Source: Anagrus nilaparvatae (Eukaryota > Arthropoda > Insecta > Hymenoptera > Mymaridae). From it: a DNA stretch of 64,000 bases. The notes beneath the pieces are model-generated. The model saw nothing but the letters and a program-made list of their open reading frames with translations, was not told the origin of the DNA and did not search any database. Location of the stretch: positions 32,215 to 96,214 of the forward strand of contig JAKSXM010000220.1 of assembly GCA_022575985.1 (NCBI GenBank), written 5' to 3'. Made by a program: the position numbers and the translations under genes. Below are positions 13,316 through 24,941 of this stretch, one piece after another (position 1 is the first letter of the stretch; each line of letters begins with the position of its first letter).

Positions 13316-13776
13316 GTAAGTTTTTTATTACTTTTATTATTACATTGTATAATAAATTAAATGATAAGTTTGTTTGAATTTATACAAACACGATATCACA
13401 CCCTTCGATCGATAAATTTTATTTCTCGAAATGAAATGAAAATTTTACTATGTATGTATGAATAAAATGTAAAATTTTATATTTTGCTATTTGAAAAATA
13501 AAAAAATATTATTTTTATTTATGTTTAAAATTTATTTTACTTTAATAAATAAAACTTTTTTTGATAAAAAAAAATGAAGCTGTATATAAAGTTTGTTGAA
13601 TGATTAAAAAAATTTATGTCACTGATTTTCACACTTTTTCTAACATTTTACTTTTTTAATATGCTAGAAAATCATTAAAATAAATAATAAAAATATAGTA
13701 AGTAATAGTAAATATATAACTTTTCTCTTTATGTTTATGAATTGCAATTATTTTTTTATTTTAAGAAAATTATGTA

Positions 13777-14404
13777 GGGGAAAATTGGGCAATTTAGGAC
13801 ATTTTTACTAGAATTTTATGAAATTGAGGGAAATATTTTTTGGGCTTATTGGGACCGAGTTCCAAATAATTTTAATAATTTTAAGGGTCAAGTAAGGCTT
13901 AAAAAAATTATTATTTAATTTTTTTTGAAGAGCACAAATTGCCTAACTTTAGATTTTTATGAAAGGCAGGATTCAACAATATAATAATTTATATTTTATG
14001 ATAAATTCATGGGTGAATGAAATTCTTTGTATTAAAGTGTTTAAAAAAAAAAAATTATAAGCTGCTGGTACGTCGCTAATTGTGAGTAATTGTGATAAAC
14101 GTTTTTTTTATTTTTTAAAATGTATTTTGCTTTATTTTAATTTATTTGGTTTTTAGTTCAAGTTTTCATTAATAAATAAGTTTTTAAAAACTAGACGGAT
14201 AGTTCATAAAATATTAGACTTTCTACTTAAAAAAAATGACAAATTTAAGACATATAAATAAAATTTTTTTGATAAAAAGACTCATCGTTATCCCCAATTA
14301 GGTTATAAGTTTTTTAAATCTACTTATAAAATTAAATTCCAACCCATCTTAGACAAAAATTAAAAAATTTCCTCGACTATCAGCCAATTTGCCACAATCT
14401 CCCC
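13777..14404. mobile_element. Probable TA-flanked MITE, about 628 bp
   Basis: The left end GGGGAAAATTGGGCAATTT is mirrored by the right end GCCACAATCTCCCC, with TA on each outer side. No coding potential. It lies within the presumed long intron of the gene starting at 13234. The ends are diverged, so the exact borders are uncertain. Confidence 0.5.
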
Positions 14405-15385
14405 TATATATTGAATTAATTAACATTTTTACTCTTATAATTATAATTTTATAATTAACAATAATTATATATACTTCTTCTTTTAATCAGCATCAAAAAA
14501 TATATTAATTAAATTTTATATTTACAAGTTGAAAATATTAATTTCATAATTCATGCATATCGAAAAGTTAAAAATATTAATATTTTAAAAGAAAATATTA
14601 CAAAATTGCAAAAAGTAAAAATAGAAAAAAAGATATTATTTGTTTTTAATGAAACACATACACACCCACATTGAACTTGTAGATATGAATCAGCTGCGGG
14701 GTTATTTATTTTTAAAAATATATAACTGTCATTAATTTTTCAATGTTTTAATAACATTTATATTGTATATTTTATCAAAGGTAAAATTTTTCTTTTAGAG
14801 TTTTTCTTGCAAAATTTTTTTATAAACTATTTTTTTTCTTTTATTTTATGTGACATTTTTTTTTATTTTTGAATTTCAAGTTTAAAATAATAAATAATTT
14901 TGTAATTTTTATTTTTATTATGGCCAAATAAGAGCCTATCATATTATTAGTATTTAAAACTATTTTTATAAGTTAGTTTCTAATCTAAATTATTATTTTT
15001 TTTACTAAATAGACGAGTTTTCTTATCATTTACTATGTCATTTACTTATATATTAGTCTGTCTGTTATTACAAAAAGGTTTTTTGACTTATAGAAAATTG
15101 TCGACAATTCCGTTGAAAATTTAGATTTTCACAAATTTAGACTCCTTTATTGACAAAATTTCTCAACATAAAATGCCAATTTAATCTATCGTAAAGTCAG
15201 CATTTTAAAAATTTTTACAATTTAAAATTATATTGTTTAATGCAGGTTACAAATTTTACCAAAAGTTATATAAAGGCACGTATTTAGAAGGGTAACCAAG
15301 GGGATCATACCCCCCCTTCCCGAAAAGATAATGTTTAGTGATAACATAGCAATACTTTTTGCTTTATTTTCAAAAATGTTGAATT

Positions 15386-16039
15386 TACTCCAGTCAAAAT
15401 ACGGGTTTGGTTGTATTTTTACTGGCGAACACGAGATTTGCTCTAGTATAGATTTTTTGGGTCGCTGAACACGAAAATCGGGGTCATTTCGTAAATAAAT
15501 GGGGGCTTCACCCTTAAATTTGCAAAAACTACCCCCAAAAAGGGGTTCTTTTTTACACATTCGCACTTTGAGCGCTCAGATTTATATCATACGGGTTTTT
15601 TGCGTCGCTGATCAAGAATTTCGAATTCTTTTTCATAAATATTCAATACTTCACCCTTAAAATAGCTAAAACTATCCCTAAAAGGGGTGTTTTTGCTATT
15701 TTCGCTCTTTGAGCATCCAGGATATGTCCATATAGGTTTTTTGGGTCACTAATCAAGAATTTTGACTTCTATTTCATAAATAATAAATATTTCACCCTTA
15801 AAATAACTAAAACTACCCCTAAACGGGATTTTTACGTTATTTTCGCACTTTGAGCGTCCAAGATATGCCCATACGAGTTTTTTGAGTTGCTTTAAAAGAA
15901 TTTTGACTGCTCTTTTGTAGTGAAATATTGATTATTTATGAATAAGAAGTCAAAATTCTTGATTAGCGACCCAAAAAACCTATATATGGGCATATCCTGG
16001 ATTCTAAAAGTACGAAAATAGCAAAAACACTTTGTTCGA
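15386..16039. mobile_element. Fragment of the 5813-7371 foldback family
   Basis: Starts at ACTCCAGTCAAAATACGGG and follows the inner left arm of the family (ACTGGCGAACAC, TTTTTTGGGTCGCTGA, TTCACCCTTAAATTTG). It passes the centre and ends in the right arm at GCAAAAACAC. Both outer ends are missing. The 109-residue minus-strand open frame here is part of the repeat. Confidence 0.75.
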
Positions 16040-16186
16040 GAGGTAATCGACAAAAAACGAAGTCCTTTGACGGATAAAGGTAATTTAAATAAATAAATTT
16101 TAAATTATTTATTTAAAATTTTTTAAGTTTTTTAATCAGTGACTTGGATACCATAACCCTTTTATTTATATTTATTTTTCAACAAA

Positions 16187-16565
16187 TGGTAGCGATCTTA
16201 CTCGACACGAAAAAAATTGAACACATCACTTTTGAACACCGAAATTAAAACACACAAAACTCAACACAGTATATTTTCAATACTCATTGTTGCACACGAT
16301 TTAAATTAAACACTAAATTTTTCAGCACATTTTATTTGACACAAATTCAAAACAGCAAACTGAAATTTAATTAGTTTTTACATGATTTGCATAAAAAATT
16401 TAATTTTTGTGTCGAATAAAACGCGTTAAAAAAATTTGTGTTGGATTTAAATTGTGTGCAAAAAATAGTGTTAAAAATTAATGCGTGTTGAGTTTTGCGT
16501 GTTTTAATTTCGGTGCTTAAAACTGATGTGTTCAATTTTTATTGTGTTGAATAAGATCGCTACCA
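16187..16565. mobile_element. Foldback MITE, about 379 bp
   Basis: The left end TGGTAGCGATCTTACTC and the right end GAATAAGATCGCTACCA are inverted copies. Pairing continues inward with interrupted matches (ATTGAACACATCA against TGATGTGTTCAAT, and ATTAAAACACAC blocks). No open frame. The flanking duplication is not obvious. Confidence 0.65.
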
Positions 16566-16841
16566 ACTTAACCTTTTGGCATCAAATATAAAGGTTGAAG
16601 TTGGATGATGAGAAAGAAGTTTTTCCCTAAATTCATAGCCGATATCACGTCACGAAATTTAGAAATATTAACCCATAAAGTATATCTTATTACTTGTTCA
16701 TTGCAGTTGAAAATTGATATTTAAGTCAAATTTTTTGTCAATTTGAGATGTACTTAAATTTTCTATATTAATAATATGATAAATTTGTATATTAGCCCAT
16801 TCAGTGCATCGAATTTCATTTGGTAATTTATTTTTTTACAG

Positions 16842-16949
16842 TCACCAAATGCGTCACCTCCTCTAATGGATAATTATAACGAAAATTCACACTCAAAATT
16901 TGAGCAGTTGCCTGAGCTGAAAATTAAATCTTATCTTAACCAACACTTG
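16842..16949 (+). CDS. Candidate isolated exon, 108 nt, unknown protein
   Basis: A good acceptor (tttttttacag) is followed by 36 open codons reading SPNASPPLMDNYNENSHSKF, EQLPELKIKSYLNQHL, then a gt at 16950 (ggtatttatt, a weak donor). If read through, it stops at a TAG five codons later. The composition looks like real protein, but the phase is 0-0. That does not fit the phase-1 exon at 13234: joined to it, a TAA would follow after ten codons. It may be an alternative or poison exon, a terminal exon of another transcript, or a relic. Confidence 0.3.
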
Positions 16950-17439
16950 GTATTTATTTTTTAGAAATGAGTATATTTTAAAGTAACTTCCGGGCTACTC
17001 TGTATTAAAAATATAAATATTTAGAAATACGATATGATTCTAATGGTCTCGTTATATATATTTTGAAAAGCAATATATATAAATAAATCAATATTTGTTG
17101 GTAATATATCAAATGTACTGTGTATATTTCAATAAAATGTATAATATCAAAAATGGGAAGAATAGGATAAAATTGGTATTTATTTAATCTAATTTTAAAA
17201 ACTGGTTTAAACTAATGTTTCCTTATAGCCTGTTTGTGTCAAGAGCTGATTGCTGATAAAAGAATGGTAAAAGAAATAATCCTCTTCACCTTATCAGAGC
17301 ATCACAAAAACTACATATTAGACCTATAAAATGATCTAGGAAAATCGAAGGTGAAGCTGAATTCAGGTCATCTAAGGGGATATTTCGGAAATTCATCCAG
17401 AATATTTTTAGTTAGGCCCCGCGCTTATATTTGTATTGT

Positions 17440-18145
17440 TAAAATTAAAAAACCCCTTTGTAAGCCTTACACCTACATAACTTAAAGAAGTGGTCTATAA
17501 TAAAAAAAAAAAGACATCAAGTATTACACCTACATAACCTAAGGGAGTTGCAAATTAAAAAAAATTATACCGCAAGCCTTACACTCACATAGCCTAAGGA
17601 AGTGATCTATATTACAAAAAACTACATGAAAAAACTTACACCCACATAACCTAAAAAGTGGACTATAAAAAAAACGACACGTTAGGCCATGGACGCTAGA
17701 TGAAAGGACCCCAAGTACCGTGTTAATTAAGTGAGGCTAAATCAAATTCTTATACATGTAAAATAGAGTCTGGAAAATTGGGTCTGGCTTAATTATTTAG
17801 CTTCAGTAATTAATATAGGCATTATTTAATTAAATAATCGTAAAAAATTAAATTTCAAACTACATGCACTAAAAATTTTTTATCTAAGGCAAAAATATAA
17901 TTTATAATATTAATTTCAAATTTTCCTCAATTTATAACCTGAAACCATATTATGCTTGGGGTCCTTTCATCTAGCGTCCATGCGTTAGGCTTTATATCTA
18001 CATAACCTAAGAAAGTGGTTTCTAATAAAAAAATGACGCGTATGGCCTTACATCTACATAACCTAAGGTAGACGGTACTCTAATAAAAAGTGGCTCCATA
18101 AGCCTTACACCACTTGACCTAAGGAAATGGTCTATAATAACTCAC
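17440..18145 (+). repeat. Tandem array of a roughly 57-bp repeat, interrupted by a MITE
   Basis: The phrase CCTTACACCTACATAACCTAAG followed by GAAGTGGTCTATAATAAA recurs with spacings of about 53-58 bp, counted on the CATAA phrase (17475, 17533, 17588, 17645, 18001, 18057). The MITE at 17688-17982 splits one unit. The array is in the opposite orientation to the related array at 21700-22440. Confidence 0.75.
17688..17982. mobile_element. MITE, 295 bp, with 28-bp perfect inverted ends and 8-bp target duplication
   Basis: The left end starts CATGGACGCTAGATGAAAGG and continues ACCCCAAG. The right end is its exact inverted copy over 28 bp. CGTTAGGC flanks both sides (17680-17687 and 17983-17990). 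An 8-bp duplication with CA-starting ends fits P or hAT superfamilies; the sequence does not decide between them. No transposase is encoded. Perfect ends suggest fairly recent movement. Confidence 0.8.
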
Positions 18146-18149
18146 AGAT

Positions 18150-21100
18150 GCAGTTACCTGAAGAGAATTTTTCTAAAAACATACTGACTGGTGGTAAAAA
18201 CAGCATTTTACGTACCAACCCATTTGTTTTCACCTTTTATCTTTTTTCCAAAAATATTACGCATATACCATAAGAATTTAAAAAAAATTTTCACGATTTT
18301 TCTTTTTTAGAATGTTAAAATATTTTAAAATTCGCTGGCCTTAAGTATTTTCGCAAACCCTAGAGCCGCAGATTTTATTTTCCGCGAAGTTATGCGACTC
18401 TCCCCTAAATAGCAAAAAATTTATAGTATACGTTAGCAATTGATTTAAAAAAAAAAATTTTCTTTACTATTATAAAATATCACAATATTGTTTTTTACAT
18501 TTTATTTAAATATTTTGCAGCTGCAAAAAAATTCCACAAAAGAATATAAAAGTATTATTTTTATTTTATTTTTATCGCATACAAAAAATTGTAATAAAAA
18601 ATTTTGTAAAAAGTTTTTTTTTTTAAATTAGAACATTTTTACATGATACTGAAAAAAATGAAGAAAAAATCAATATGACGTATATATACAACAATGAGAA
18701 ATTAGATGTAAGAAAATGAACAATGAAATTAGTTGAAATATGAATGAAAGCGCATCATCAAAAACTAGTACAAAAACTTCAAGACGAATAAAACGATCGG
18801 AAACGGAAACGTTTTGAAAACTTTGTTTTATATATAAACTAAATTATTATTATTATTATATTCATAAATTTCAAATAAAAATTAAAAATTTTTAAATTAC
18901 TAAAACTGAAGAGTGAAATTCCTGTATAAACACTTATGAAAAGTTACTTTAATGAAAATGAATGTATGTTTTAGATTATTAATGGATTATCATATATGCG
19001 AGAAAAAAATTAGGTTAATGATCTTTAAAATTATTTAATTATTTTATGTTGAAAGTTTATGCACAAAAAATTATGTTTTATGTTTTATACTTTTTTTTTG
19101 TTGACAAAATTAAATGTTTAATAGAAGTTTTTTTTTTCTTTTTTGTTTTTTATTGTCGATAATCTTGAGGTAAATTTTTTATTATCTTTTGATTTACAAC
19201 GCGTTTAAGAATGTACTGGTAGTTATTTCAAAAAGTTGCTTGATTTTTTGATTACTGGATGAAATTAGGTTTCATTTAAGAAAAAAATTATTCCCATATA
19301 GCTCGTTTAATGACTGCTAAGTATTGCGGGACCGAAAAATTATTTCGAATAAGAGCCCAAGTATTTGATTGCAATACTTAGGTGTAATTAAAAGAGCTAT
19401 AACTTCGGGAATCTTATTTTTTGGGAAACTGGTAGCTAATTTCACCTGGTAACTGTAAATCCTAGAATGTTTTTAAAATAACTGCCAGGCTAATACTCTG
19501 AGAAAAAAAATAGAAAAAAGTTTTTTGAGGCAATTCTATTTAACGAAAAAATCAATCCTTTTTCCACAATGCTGCAAAAAAACGCGTCAAATTGAAAATA
19601 TCCGTGGCCCAATTTAAGATTATTCTCTGTCAACTCAAATATAATACTTCAGGATTTTTTGAAGTTTAAGTGAATATTTTATAAAAAAAAAAAAATTATT
19701 TTTTAAGACTTTTAAATTAGGTATCTGCTGCTTGGAAGTTATTAAGAAACAAAAAAAAAAGTAATTTTGCTTAAAAAAAACTTTTTTTTACGTAATTTTT
19801 ACAGGTATAAAAAAATTTTATTTCACTATAAAAAGTGAAAGAAAAGTAATAATTTACATAGTAAAACCCTGGAAATAATATAGAACATAATTTAGGCGTA
19901 CTTTACTGTTATTAGTTTTATTAAGGCAATAAATTGTGGATGTAATTTTTAAAATAAAAAATATTTGTTATAGAGACTATAATTTGGCCATATTTTGAAT
20001 TAAATTTGAAATACTGAAATCATTAATTAAATTCTCCAATCCTAATTGATACTTTTGAAGTTTCTAAAAAATCTTTACATGCCCTGGTATATGATTATTT
20101 ATATTTTTTGGAAAAGCAGATTATTTATGAAGAAATCGAAGTTAAAATAATCTGAGGTCAGCTTTAAAAAAATTTAAATCAGATCGAAGTTGGATAGTGG
20201 TGCCATCATTGAATTGTTTTACCAACTAAAAGTATAAAAAAGCTTTGAAATTTTATTCAAAAAATATGTAACAAAAAAATTGTCAATTTTAATTTTTTTC
20301 AATTCTTAATTCAAAAAATGAATTATTCTATTTTTATCAACATGTTAATTTTATTCATTTTTTTTGAATAAAAAAAATTTAATTTTTAAAAAAAGTGTCA
20401 AAAAAAGTATAAAAAGTTAAATGACATATTCAATTTGAATTAATTAAATTTATTTCTCATGTACATAAAAAAAAATTCCTTTGAATTCAAATGAATACAA
20501 TCTACACACACTAACACATCTTACAAAAAAAAAAATCTTTATGAATATAAATTGGAAAATTAAGCAAAAAAATAGGATTTTTACAAAATATTTAAAAAAA
20601 ATTGAATATTCTAAAATATAGGAAATAATAATTAATAAAAGAAAAAAAACCTTGAACTTGGTCTATGGAATAAATAAATTTTGTTATCAACTATTTACCA
20701 TATTATTATATCCTTAAACACGCAAAGTTCAAATTTTTATGTTAGAAAATTTATGTATAAATTTTTAAAGCTGACAATTCAATATATTAACTACAACTGC
20801 ACGTGTGTTAAAAAATTTTTTTTGTTGTCATTATTGTTTTAATTGTACAAATAATAATTATAAATAATTATATACCTATATTTGTTTATTTAACTTTTTT
20901 CAATTATTTGTATTTTATTAATGTATTTCCGGTATGAAAAATATTATTGTTCATTAAAAAAAATTTTTCATTTAATATATTCAAAAATATTCAAATTTTA
21001 ATTTCATTCAATAGAAATAAATTTTCTATTTTAACAAAAGTATTTTTTGTTTTTTAAATTCAGTGAGATTTTTATCAATTTTTTTAAAATAAAAAATGTT

Positions 21101-21640
21101 ATTTGATTTATTATGAACAAAATTTATTGAAATAAAACTTTTTGACTTAGAAAATCTTTATTAAAACGATGTATATAAATTTAAACCAATCAGAAATCAC
21201 GTCAAATGAAATCTTATCAAATAAAATAATCAATATTCCTTTAGGTGGTTTTGTCAATATTGATTTTATAATATGGGATTGACGAAGGGTTTGATGCTTT
21301 TAATGCTTAGATAGATAGATAGTGTATTCAAATTGTTCACTGTTAAAATGTCTTATAAACTTTGATTTTAGTCGATAACACCTGACATACCACAAACTTA
21401 TTTTTGATATCTTTTAAGTTTTAATTTCCTATTGAAATTTGAGTATAAAAACTTTAATTAACAATTTATATTTAGAAGATTTTGCATCATCTTGATTGTT
21501 AATAAATTAAAATAGTTGAAAATTTGAAAGAGTTATTATTTTGACTGATGTATTCAATTTTTCTTTTATTTTCATTAACTGATTTGTATTTAAGTTTATT
21601 TTGCTTAGTTATTATGTTATACACTGTAAAAATTCTTGTC
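18150..21640. other. AT-rich intronic stretch, one hairpin, no gene seen
   Basis: No exon is supported. At about 19215-19490 a hairpin-type repeat has a left end CTGGTAGTTATTTCAAAAA mirrored by AAAATAACTGCCAGG, with an inner stem around AAGTATTGCGGGACC and GCAATACTTAGG. At about 21625 there is CACTGTAAAAATTCTTG preceded by TA, which resembles one end of the MITEs at 34077 and 42051; no matching second end was seen. Confidence 0.45.
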
Positions 21641-21699
21641 CGGGTAATTACTATCTTACAAATAATAAATGAAAATTTCAGATAGTAAATTTACCAGAT

Positions 21700-22440
21700 A
21701 GTGGGTGTAAAGCTTCTGATATAGTTTATATTTTTTTATCCACCAACTCCTTTGGTTATGTGGTTGTATGGCTTGTGGTATAGTTTTTTTAACCAATTCC
21801 TTAGATTACGTAGGCGTTTTTATACCACTTCCCCAGGTTATTAAGTGCAAGTCTTGAGGTACAGCTTTTTTTAAGTACAGTTTCTTAGGCTACGTGTAAG
21901 GCTTTTGGTGTACTTTTTTTTATTTACCACTTCTTTAGGTTATGTGGGTGAAAGGCTTGTGGTATAAGTTTTTATAACCTCCTTAGCTGAAGTGGGTGTA
22001 ATGTTTGTGATGTAGTTTATTTTATATACTACTTTCTTAGGTTATGTGGGTGTAAGGTTTGTGGTAAGCTTATTTGATTGTAAGTTTTAAAATTGTGGCA
22101 TCATTTTTTATAACCACTCCCTTAGATCGTGTGGTTGCATGGCTTGAGGTATAGTTTTTTATAAGGCTAGTTCCACAAACCACCGTAAGCGCAGAAACGG
22201 AGCCGCAACGCAATGCGCACAGCACAATACGCATGTGCACAAACGAAAATCGAGCTGTGCGCATTGCGTTGCGGTTCCGTTTCTGCGCTTACGGAGGTTT
22301 GTGGAACTAGCCTTAGGCTAGTAACCAATTCCTTAGGTTACGTGGGTGTAAGATTTGTGGTGTAATTTTTTTTTTATGCCACTTCTTTAGGTTATATGAT
22401 TCTAAGTCTTGGGGTACAGCTTTTCTTTAAAACAGAGCAG
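21700..22440 (-). repeat. Second array of the roughly 57-bp repeat, reverse orientation
   Basis: The phrases TTAGGTTATGTGGGTGTAAGG and CTTGTGGTATAGTTTTTT recur many times, being the reverse complement of the 17440-18145 unit. Units are diverged from each other. The GC-rich hairpin at 22164-22321 sits within one unit. Confidence 0.75.
22164..22321. mobile_element. Compact GC-rich hairpin MITE, 158 bp, TA target duplication
   Basis: Two arms of about 60 bp are nearly perfect inverted copies; the left arm starts AAGGCTAGTTCCACAAACC and the right arm ends GGTTTGTGGAACTAGCCTT. The inner arm is CpG-rich (GCGCAGAAACGGAGCCGCAA), in striking contrast to the host sequence. TA flanks both sides (22162-22163, 22322-22323), as in Tc1/mariner-type elements. 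The 64-residue minus-strand open frame across it is not a gene. Confidence 0.75.
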
Positions 22441-22647
22441 ATCGCAAATTGGTTATTCATTTCAGGATCCCTCTTGCGTATTGACTGGAGTATTACTTTA
22501 ACTTGGGATTCAATGCGAGTCGTTAGGAGTCCCAGCTAATATAGCCGCAAGAAAAGTTTTTTGACCCAATTCAAACCTTTTCAAAAAATAAAATTTTTTG
22601 AATACCAAATCAGGAATCAGGCTCCCGACTCCCGTTGCGAGCCCTGT
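22438..22647. mobile_element. Possible hAT-type terminal fragment
   Basis: The right border reads ACTCCCGTTGCGAGCCCTG; reverse-complemented it starts CAGGGCTCGCAACGGGAG, a form common at hAT ends. The left side has a weak counterpart (CAGAGCAGATCGCAAATTGG). The borders are uncertain. Confidence 0.35.
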
Positions 22648-22649
22648 GA

Positions 22650-24940
22650 TAAAATGTCCAAAATTTTTATTATTTGTTTTATGTCTGAAATAAATATCAA
22701 AAGCAAAATAAATAAGAAAAAATAATGATACATTTTACTTTGTCAATTTAAGTGAAAAGAATGAATAAAAATGTCCTTTTTATGTAAAGCCGTATAAGTT
22801 GTCGTGAAAATTAACAAGTGTATCTTGCCAAAAAAAAATTATATTCAGTATTTTAAAGTACAGTTGTCTAAAAGAAAAGAAGAATTTGAAATAAAATAAT
22901 TTTTTTGTTTTTTTGGCGCCAAATAAATTTTATGTATTATAACTTTAAAAAAAAATAAATTATTTCATTCAATTTTCCATAATATTTTATTTTCATTTTA
23001 TTTATTGAGCAGAAAAATTGATTATTTTTCAATTAAAATTAAATATATATATAATTAATTATAAATCAAGCTTATTAAAATTGCTGATTTAAATTTTAGA
23101 TAATGTATATGAAAATATTTCTACTTTTCACTAGTAAATTTAAATGAAATAAATGTACATGTATAGAAAAAAATATTAAATTTAATATTAAAATATTAAA
23201 AAAAGGAAAAATTGCCAGCTGTCAGTTTTAATAGTAAAAAATGAAATAAATTTAATATGTATACCTATATATATCATGGACGCTTAATTATTTTGAATTA
23301 TATGTATTTAAAATCAATCATTTATTTATTAATTTTATTATCTGACTTTTGCAGTCCATGGAAAATTAATTCATTGAAATTTGAAAATTTTCTGAGAGTT
23401 CATATTGACCTAAAAAAAGGCAAATAATATGGTTGGTATAATCTTTTAGTTTTTGTTTGTATAAATGAATTATGTAAATGCGTTTCATGTCAATCACTTC
23501 AAAAATGAGAAGAATTCAGAATATTTTAATTTTTAAGGGAATCTCAAACAGGACCTCAAATCAAGTTTCTTGTACTAAGTTTATTTTAAATAATTTTTTA
23601 ACAGTTATTTTCTAACGTGTTGTGAAATAATAAACTTTTTTATAACAAGTTTTGAACAATATTTTATACAAAAAGGGCAAAAAATACTAGTCTTTTTCTG
23701 CACTTAAGTTGTGCTAACCAAGGGGGCTAAATATAGTTTTTGAACTTAAAATTGTTTTATGCGTGAGTGTATAGACAGCTTACAAAGCTCAAACTCCTCT
23801 ATTTTGCCCCATCATTTAACACTTAGTTTTCAATGAAAGGCGACAAAAATGATTGTTTCCTGAGTAACAAAGTGGTTATTTTTCATTGAATGCATACGAT
23901 GAAAAATAAATTTTCTTTAAATTACGTCAATAAATTTTTAAATAAAATTTTGCAGTTATAAATAGTGGAAAACGACAGCTCATTGAATTAAAAAAAAAGT
24001 TTTGTAATCTTAAAAAACGTCTAAAAGTTGAAAATATTATAAATATATTTCAGTTTATTTCGCTTTCAAAATATACCATGTATATAAATTTTTCTATATT
24101 AATATTTTATTTAATCAATAATATTTATTGGCCCCCTACTTGTCTGTTCATAAAATACATTTTCTATTTTGATGTAGAATATTTTTATTTTTACAAAAAA
24201 AAAAGAAAAAAAAATGAAGAAGCAGAAGAAAATATAATTTCCGTTTATATGCAATTTTCTTGAAAATCATAAATATAATTTTATTTTTCCGACAAGTAAC
24301 TTCCTTTTATGTATCTAACTTGAAGTTTATATACATATAATGCATTGAAAATTTTCATGTAATAAAAATTTTTTATTAGGTTGAAATAATAAAAATATTT
24401 TATATTAACAAATTTTTTTATAACTTTAATTTATAAACATTTTATTTTAATATTTTAATTAACAAATAAAAAAAGTGATTAGATTATATTTTCAATTTGT
24501 ATCTCACATTTTGAACCTGCATGTAGTGAACGTCAAACTTTAATACATCATAGATACTTTATCAAAGAGTGACATTAGTGGTACTATCGAATTATCCAGA
24601 TGTAATAGCTCTTTTAAAAAAATGCTAAACAGATTAAATCGATAACAACTAATGTAAATTTCGAAACCATAAAATAAATTGAATAATTTAAGTTATTTGA
24701 AATAATAATATTTGAAAGTTATTTAAGCTTAAGCTGGTTATTAAATTTTACTGTATCATTAGCTATAACTAATCTTGACCTAGAACGCAATTCATAAAGT
24801 ACACACATACACTATCTCTACCTTCTATCCCTTGTGGACTCTCAAAAATTTATAGCTGATTCGATTAGTAATGAGCTAATGCAGTGTATCATTAAAATAA
24901 TCTTAATTGACTCTTGAGAATAATTACTCTTTACAAGGGG
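22650..24940. other. AT-rich intronic stretch, nothing recognised
   Basis: No exon, repeat end or RNA gene could be supported. The short open frame at 24078-24263 is lysine- and tyrosine-rich low-complexity sequence. Confidence 0.5.
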
Positions 24941-24941
24941 A

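Noticed and set aside
15237..15566. 109-codon minus-strand frame
   Set aside because: Overlaps the foldback-family fragment starting at 15386; related copies have stops.
17440..18145. CRISPR-like array
   Set aside because: Units are diverged, spacers are not distinct from repeats, and the DNA is eukaryotic with spliced genes.
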